The notes under the pieces are model-generated. The model did not search any database. It was not told where the DNA came from and saw only the letters and a program-made list of their open reading frames with translations. Positions 14,960-19,111 of a stretch of DNA of 19,111 nt are shown here, piece by piece. The stretch lies in assembly GCA_023665245.1 (NCBI GenBank), contig JAMPEH010000035.1:1-19111 (forward strand), given 5' to 3'. The stretch's first letter is position 1, and each line of letters begins with the position of its first letter. The translations under genes and the position numbers were made by a program. Origin of the DNA: Muribaculaceae bacterium. GTDB taxonomy: Bacteria; Pseudomonadota; Alphaproteobacteria; Rs-D84.

Positions 14960-15194
14960 GGTACAGCTTGCTACCGTCGGGCGGTGGTGTGGAACGGCAT
15001 TCTGAGTACTCTTTTTATTAATATGATGGCTTTTTGTAATAGAATGCGGCTCTTTAATAAAGGATTTTGATGTGTAACCAGCTGTCTTAATATTTGTGTA
15101 TGAGCTTTTGAAATGAATAATATATTGCCTAATTTATGTCTACTAATCAGATGTTTAAATAGTAATAAAAGGGATAATAATTATAAAATATCGC

Positions 15195-15202
15195 TATATT
15201 TG
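15195..15202 (+). promoter_or_regulatory. -7 box (TATATTTG) of the KAP NTPase gene
   Basis: TATATTTG matches TAnnTTTG. Transcription would begin near 15208, which makes the ATG at 15225 the likely start rather than the ATG at 15210. No TTTG -33 element is visible. Confidence 0.55.
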
Positions 15203-15224
15203 CAATAAAATGCAACTTTTTACT

Positions 15225-18200
15225 ATGAAACGGCAGTTTATTCTCGACAAGGAGATAGTCCTAAATGATCAAACCGATCTTTTGAAAACGGCGGCATATG
15301 CTAAAAATTTGACTGAGATAATCCAAAATGCTCCTAATGGAGGTGTATTCACTATTGGTCTTTTTGGAAGTTGGGGATCGGGAAAATCGTCTATTATCGA
15401 AACGACAAAAAATAATTTAGTAACAAATAAAGGATCAAAAGTTAAATTCATAACTTATGATGCGTGGAAGTATGTGAATGATTCTTTTAGAAGAATGTTT
15501 TTATTTGAAATCCAAAAAGGATTTGGTTTTCAAAGAACCTCTCTTATGGAGAAATTCTATCAGAATAATAGCCAAGATATAGATATTAAAAATAAAATTT
15601 CACCTCTGAACATATTTGGAGTAATAGCTGCATTGATAATTGTAGTTATTTTGGTGCAATGTTTTGCTGAAAGTGTGGATACTAAGGTTTCTATATATTC
15701 TATCATAGCTCTTGTCGGGATATTGACGGGAATATTAACCGGCGCATTCAATCAACTTAAAGTATCTGTTCTGAAACCTCATATTTTTGCGCCAGAACAG
15801 TTTGAAGAGTGTTTTAAGGAAATGATAGAAGAAATGTTGAGACCGAAAGGATTACGGCGTGTACTACATTTTATTCATCCGAATGCTAATCGTCAAAGGA
15901 AAAATCAGATAATCATAGTAATTGACAATATTGATAGATGTAATAATGAGCAGGCCTATAATCTATTAACAGATATCAAGACATTTTTAAGTAGAGAACC
16001 TTATAATATCATTTTTATCATTCCGGTAGATGATGAGGCTTTAAGAAAGCATATCCTGAGTTTCGCTAAAAATACGGAAGATGATTGCGCGAAAGAGAAA
16101 GAGGAATTTTTGCGGAAGTTTTTTAATGTTACCATAAGAATAAAACCTCATCAGACTACCGAAATGTATGAATTCGCGAAGAGTTTAAATGATAAATATA
16201 ATTTAGGATTTTCGAATGTAACAATAAATGTTGCTTCTAAAGAGTATGCGAGAAATCCTCGTCGCGTCATACAGTTGTTTAATAATTTATCTGCCGAACT
16301 GAATAATTTTGATGCTGATTTTGCGATAAAATACGAAACGTTGATTTGTAAAATGCTGATAATACGAGAAGAATACAACGCGTATTATCAAGCTATTTTG
16401 CAAGATTATTCACTTTTCGAGAAAGGGATTGCGCCACAACAATTAGAACAAAATATCGAACTTAAACGATTGCTGGACGATACGAGAAGTTATACGTCTA
16501 ATTGCAATAGTTTTGTCGTGTCGAAAATATTGACCAATACAAATAACTTATTTGCTGATATTCCCTTAAAGATACGGGAAATTATAGATTCGCATAATGT
16601 TGCTGAAGCGATAAAGGAGCTGCCGATATGGCTTACGGATGATACCTCTAAATTAGATAGATTGGTGAGTTATTGCATATATAATATCGAAAGAACGATC
16701 AAACACCAGCTATGGAATACCGAATTCAAAGCATATTTCGAATTTATCGCAACTATCAATCCGACTGTAAAGTTCTTGTATAATGATAATATTCGATTTG
16801 AAGAAAAATTTAAAATATCATTAAAGCAGGTGATTCCTGTTTTGAAAAATGCTGAACAAATCGTGATTTACGCTCGTTACTTACAGGATCAAAATTTAAA
16901 ATATTTGACGGATTCTATCATATCATTCTTGACAAAAAATGACCGTTCGGTAGATGTGTGGAATGATTATTTTCAAGGATGTATGAAATATTATGACGAC
17001 GCTGTTACATTGAAATCTTTAAATGGATTATTTACAAAGGTCTATGAAACCGATCATTTTTCGTTAAACGAATTAGATGCATTTAAACTAAAATATGTAG
17101 TCACCGAAGATTTGCTGTCCCATGCCATTGAGCAATGGCCCGATTTAGATGAGGAAAATATTTATATCCGGGACGTAATATTTGCATCTCAGAATTTGAC
17201 GTTCTCGAAAGATATTGTAACGAAAATTTACGAAAAAATACTCTCTATTTTGGGAGATTTAAGAGGTGAGTCTCATGATGGCATTTTGAATTCATTAAAA
17301 GTGATTAATGCCATCACGGAGAATTTATCATTGAACAATGATCTTTCTTTGATTCAGAATTTAATCAATATAATTATAAGCGCAAGGAAGATTCCGCACT
17401 CTTCGTATCCTTCACATCGGAGTTATGATCGATTTGTTAGTTTTGTAAATGAATGTCAGGATGAGAATGAGATTGAAACAGTTGTTAAATTTGGTGTTAT
17501 CGCATACAAAGTATCCAGTGGTCGAATTTCAATAACTGATATTTTAGATTTATTCTTTGATAAAGCGCCCGATTTAGTTTTGAAGCAGATATTATGGTTA
17601 AAAGATAAATGGAACTTTAATTTATATCCGTTAGCTGCCTATATGCTTAAATTTGAGACATATGGTAATAGTAATTTAATGGAGATTTTTGCTAGACATT
17701 TTACTTCGAAACATAATAATAAATATGTCCTTTCAGAGGAATCAATACGGACAAAATTGGATGCAATGTTGGATTTTGCTGTCCAATCTTCAAATACTTC
17801 AATATTTGATTGGTTAAATACGATGTCTTTGAAAAATGAGAGAATAAAGGCTATGTTAATCTCTATTATTTCTGAGAAAACTATTGCAGATATACAAGCT
17901 CTGCCGAAAGATTTAATGAATTTGGCTATAAATAGTATTAATAAAGCGAATATTGAAAGCTATAAGAAATATCCAGCTTTTTTAGCTTATTTGGCAGAAC
18001 ATGGAAGCGCGCAACAGAAGAGCTATTTGGTGGGGATGTTTTCTGATATGCTGGAAAAAAGAGACGATATGAATAGCGTATTGGATATCATATTGTCTTT
18101 TAAATCTTTAAAACAGTCAGATTGTAATCTTCTTATTACTCAAGTTCAGCGCATAACGGAAGAACAAGGCGACTTGGTGGACGATAATAAATATTCAACA

Positions 18201-18275
18201 GTAATCAATCATTTGAGTTCGTTGCCTCAATCTCCCTCTCGAAAAAATCCGCATAGTATTAAGAAAATCGCATAG
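15225..18275 (+). CDS. KAP-family P-loop NTPase with membrane insert and long helical C-terminus
   Basis: The product has 1016 residues from ATG 15225 (1021 if from 15210). Residues 40-60 hold the Walker A motif (GLFGSWGSGKSS). FITYDAWKYVND at 75-86 is typical of KAP NTPases. Two hydrophobic helices at about 130-147 and 157-176 interrupt the NTPase domain, the feature that defines KAP proteins and tethers them to the membrane. Walker B is IIIVIDNIDRC (229-239), followed by FIIPVDDEAL and EEFLRKFFNVTIRI. Residues 380-1016 are predicted helical with no known domain, perhaps a target-sensing solenoid. The gene is strongly AT-rich (TTA, AAT and ATA codons dominate), unlike its neighbours. PifA, which blocks phage T7, is a KAP protein, so defence is likely but inferred. 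Confidence 0.88.
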   Translation: MKRQFILDKEIVLNDQTDLLKTAAYAKNLTEIIQNAPNGGVFTIGLFGSWGSGKSSIIETTKNNLVTNKGSKVKFITYDAWKYVNDSFRRMFLFEIQKGFGFQRTSLMEKFYQNNSQDIDIKNKISPLNIFGVIAALIIVVILVQCFAESVDTKVSIYSIIALVGILTGILTGAFNQLKVSVLKPHIFAPEQFEECFKEMIEEMLRPKGLRRVLHFIHPNANRQRKNQIIIVIDNIDRCNNEQAYNLLTDIKTFLSREPYNIIFIIPVDDEALRKHILSFAKNTEDDCAKEKEEFLRKFFNVTIRIKPHQTTEMYEFAKSLNDKYNLGFSNVTINVASKEYARNPRRVIQLFNNLSAELNNFDADFAIKYETLICKMLIIREEYNAYYQAILQDYSLFEKGIAPQQLEQNIELKRLLDDTRSYTSNCNSFVVSKILTNTNNLFADIPLKIREIIDSHNVAEAIKELPIWLTDDTSKLDRLVSYCIYNIERTIKHQLWNTEFKAYFEFIATINPTVKFLYNDNIRFEEKFKISLKQVIPVLKNAEQIVIYARYLQDQNLKYLTDSIISFLTKNDRSVDVWNDYFQGCMKYYDDAVTLKSLNGLFTKVYETDHFSLNELDAFKLKYVVTEDLLSHAIEQWPDLDEENIYIRDVIFASQNLTFSKDIVTKIYEKILSILGDLRGESHDGILNSLKVINAITENLSLNNDLSLIQNLINIIISARKIPHSSYPSHRSYDRFVSFVNECQDENEIETVVKFGVIAYKVSSGRISITDILDLFFDKAPDLVLKQILWLKDKWNFNLYPLAAYMLKFETYGNSNLMEIFARHFTSKHNNKYVLSEESIRTKLDAMLDFAVQSSNTSIFDWLNTMSLKNERIKAMLISIISEKTIADIQALPKDLMNLAINSINKANIESYKKYPAFLAYLAEHGSAQQKSYLVGMFSDMLEKRDDMNSVLDIILSFKSLKQSDCNLLITQVQRITEEQGDLVDDNKYSTVINHLSSLPQSPSRKNPHSIKKIA

Positions 18276-18308
18276 GATTATTGCTTTTATAAGCGGTTTA
18301 AATTCTAA

Positions 18309-18340
18309 TTTGCGTATTTCTTAAATAAATTGTATCTTTG
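18309..18340 (+). promoter_or_regulatory. Canonical Bacteroidetes promoter (TTTG-N20-TATCTTTG)
   Basis: TTTG at 18309-18312, a 20-bp spacer and TATCTTTG at 18333-18340 match the housekeeping sigma consensus exactly. It is the best promoter in the window. It starts 34 bp after the KAP stop and faces the same way, but drives its own short transcript. Confidence 0.8.
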
Positions 18341-18345
18341 TTCTG

Positions 18346-18506
18346 TAGCATAGAGATGTATTGCGGCGCAAGATGGACACTACGCGTTAGTGACCTGAAA
18401 AACGGAAATTCGCCGGAACATATTGATACATAACGGAAAGAAACGAAAGGTTCAGTTTTCGTTTTCCGCTCAGAAACAGGAGGATCGAGCAATCGATCCT
18501 TTTTTC
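18346..18506 (+). ncRNA. Small RNA candidate of about 160 nt
   Basis: A canonical promoter lies at 18309-18340. The end is an intrinsic terminator: aggatcga 18481-18488, GCAA tetraloop, tcgatcct 18493-18500, then T5CT4. In between, cacta/tagtg brackets cgcgt (about 18380-18394), and aaacgaaa pairs with tttcgttt around ggttcag-like loop sequence near 18440-18465, extended by cgga/tccg. A 25-codon frame from ATG 18356 (MYCGARWTLRVSDLKNGNSP) fits inside, so a peptide-coding RNA is possible. The function is unknown. The RNA follows a mobile defence-type gene, and may mark the element end or be the chromosomal flank. Confidence 0.65.
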
Positions 18507-18743
18507 TTTTGTCGGTCAGCGAGTTGCGGTGTTGTCGCCTTTTAGCGTGTTAACGATCTGTTAACCGATCTTTTGCACAGCTTTGCTGTAAATCTTCGTC
18601 TTGATAAAGAACTCTGTATGCAAATATACGGATTTTCTCGCAGTATCGGAAATCATTCGATTCTGCGTCTCGGTCGGTTTATTCGTGCCGACAACGCCTC
18701 TTTCAGCTCGTCGAGGTAAGGCTGCGAGTAAGTTGTCAATGCA

Positions 18744-18780
18744 ATACCGGAGAACTCACAAACAGTGGGTTCTCCGGTAT
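18744..18780. terminator. 15-bp hairpin at the end of the minus-strand gene pair
   Basis: ataccggagaactca (18744-18758) pairs with tgggttctccggtat (18766-18780) with one G-T pair and a 7-nt loop. It lies 9 bp beyond the stop of the minus-strand Cys-rich gene, a position fitting a terminator, although no T-run follows on that strand. In 18507-18743 I see only a doubled GTTAAC motif (18549-18554, 18560-18565) and no gene. Confidence 0.55.
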
Positions 18781-18788
18781 CGGGGAGG

Positions 18789-18977
18789 TTAACGGCGATG
18801 TTGCGGAGAATCGTCGGTTTTGCCGGGTTCTTCGGGTGTCGAAGAATCCGATTCGTTAGGGGATGCGCCCGTCGATTTGTCGAACTCTTCGACGATTTGC
18901 GTTCCGCAGGAGCAGAAACATGGTTTGGGCGCGAACAGCGACGCCCAAAAACCTTTCTTCTCTTTCTTTTCTTCCAT
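18789..18977 (-). CDS. Small Cys-rich protein (CxCxC near N-terminus)
   Basis: The product has 62 residues. It begins MEEKKEKKGFWASLFAPKPC, followed by FCSCG, so Cys20, Cys22 and Cys24 are spaced CxCxC, which could bind a metal or carry redox chemistry. The C-terminal half is acidic and unstructured (SDSSTPEEPGKTDDS). No signal peptide is present. Its ATG is 11 nt after the stop of the upstream minus-strand frame, so the two form an operon. Small proteins of this kind occur next to permease and thioredoxin-like genes in Bacteroidetes, as I recall; I cannot give it a name. Confidence 0.65.
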   Translation of the reverse strand: MEEKKEKKGFWASLFAPKPCFCSCGTQIVEEFDKSTGASPNESDSSTPEEPGKTDDSPQHRR

Positions 18978-18988
18978 AAGACGATGAT

Positions 18989-19111
18989 TTATAATAATAT
19001 GTTGAACAGATAGCCTGCAATGACGGCCGTCAGGAAAATGACGAGCACGATGACAGCGACTAACTTTCGGCGGAAAATACTTGCCAGCAGCGACATTTCG
19101 GGAATGGCCAT
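18989..19111 (-). CDS. C-terminal end of a membrane protein, probably a permease (partial)
   Basis: The visible 40 residues read MAIPEMSLLASIFRRKLVAV, then a hydrophobic segment (IVLVIFLTAVIAGYLFNILL) up to TAA at 18989-18991. The Met coincides with the window edge, so the frame very likely continues outside. A positively charged loop (FRRK) followed by a terminal membrane helix ending in AGYLF resembles the C-terminus of ArsP/DUF318-type permeases; a complete tiny membrane protein is the alternative. It is followed by the Cys-rich gene at 11 nt. Confidence 0.55.
   Translation of the reverse strand: MAIPEMSLLASIFRRKLVAVIVLVIFLTAVIAGYLFNILL

Larger units (their letters stand above)
14119..15194. 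other. Non-coding stretch rich in inverted repeats
   Basis: No frame here has recognisable protein content on either strand; the open frames are short or follow the GC-rich composition. It holds a TTGCAA array (14235-14280), hairpins at 14358-14377 (tgcgcct/aggcgca) and 14441-14478, an imperfect palindrome (14492-14727), an rRNA-like dense stem region around 14878-14930 (caccttt/aaaggtg enclosing ggcgc/gcgcc), and a doubled TTTGTCGGACAAA motif (14928-14959). From about 15000 the sequence becomes AT-rich, leading into the KAP gene. Confidence 0.6.
8543..18506. mobile_element. Probable integrative element or integration hotspot (limits approximate)
   Basis: The region combines a broken and an intact HTH_17 gene, an IntDOT-like integrase, an XRE regulator, two defence-type cargo genes and several repeats, with base composition swinging from GC-rich (13177-14118) to very AT-rich (15225-18275). 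No conjugation, mobilization or replication gene is visible and no attachment-site pair was found. It may be the remnant of an element, a small integrase-only island, or several insertions side by side. The stated limits only bracket these features. Confidence 0.4.

Noticed and set aside
18601..18792. 63-codon plus-strand frame after the small RNA
   Set aside because: It ends inside the 18744-18780 hairpin region and shows no domain or translation signal.
1..19111. tRNA, rRNA, CRISPR arrays, insertion-sequence transposases
   Set aside because: Read through for tRNA T-loops, spaced direct repeats and DDE or HUH motifs; none was convincing.

Overview
The window looks like an accessory region of a Bacteroidales chromosome. 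An Alistipes-like relative is my guess, not something the sequence proves. The evidence is: lipoproteins with BACON, carboxypeptidase-regulatory and fibronectin-III-like domains; -7 boxes of the Bacteroidetes form TAnnTTTG; few Shine-Dalgarno sequences; a tyrosine recombinase of the Bacteroides type; and paired HTH_17 genes. No rRNA, tRNA or CRISPR array was found.

Layout. (1) 1-689: non-coding, with a cluster of GAGTWACTC palindromes and a possible invertible promoter. (2) 690-8408: one co-directional operon for the cell envelope. It encodes a 1055-residue lipoprotein (carboxypeptidase-regulatory domain, BACON, seven FN3-like repeats, C-terminal Lcl_C/DUF1566 domain), an LPP20-type lipoprotein, an LPP20/DUF5683-like protein, a minimal carboxypeptidase-regulatory lipoprotein, a second FN3-like lipoprotein, a frame-broken small ORF next to a C9 tract, and a secreted transglutaminase-like protein. 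It ends in a strong terminator at 8434-8466. (3) 8467-12775: mobile-element functions. Two tandem HTH_17 genes overlap, the first broken by an in-frame TGA. They are followed by a convergent PD-(D/E)XK nuclease-like gene, a terminator-ended transcript, an IntDOT-like tyrosine recombinase and a minus-strand XRE regulator. (4) 12845-14118: a highly structured RNA candidate that forms a three-way junction, followed by a 313-residue orphan protein with a weak SLOG/Rossmann flavour. (5) 14119-15194: 1.1 kb without convincing genes, rich in inverted repeats, including an imperfect palindrome about 236 bp long. (6) 15225-18275: a very AT-rich gene for a KAP P-loop NTPase with two membrane helices. 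(7) 18309-18506: a small RNA candidate with a textbook Bacteroidetes promoter and terminator. (8) 18789-19111, minus strand: a small Cys-rich protein and the tail of a membrane protein, probably a permease.

How it may fit together. The envelope operon probably builds a surface-exposed or periplasmic assembly whose big lipoprotein displays a ligand-binding tip. The right half reads like an integrative element or integration hotspot with defence-type cargo (nuclease-like gene, KAP NTPase, orphan SLOG-like protein). The cargo differs strongly in base composition from its surroundings and is interspersed with structured RNAs. The most promising undescribed module is the divergent XRE regulator, structured RNA and orphan protein at 12524-14118. 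All functional links between genes are inference from position.
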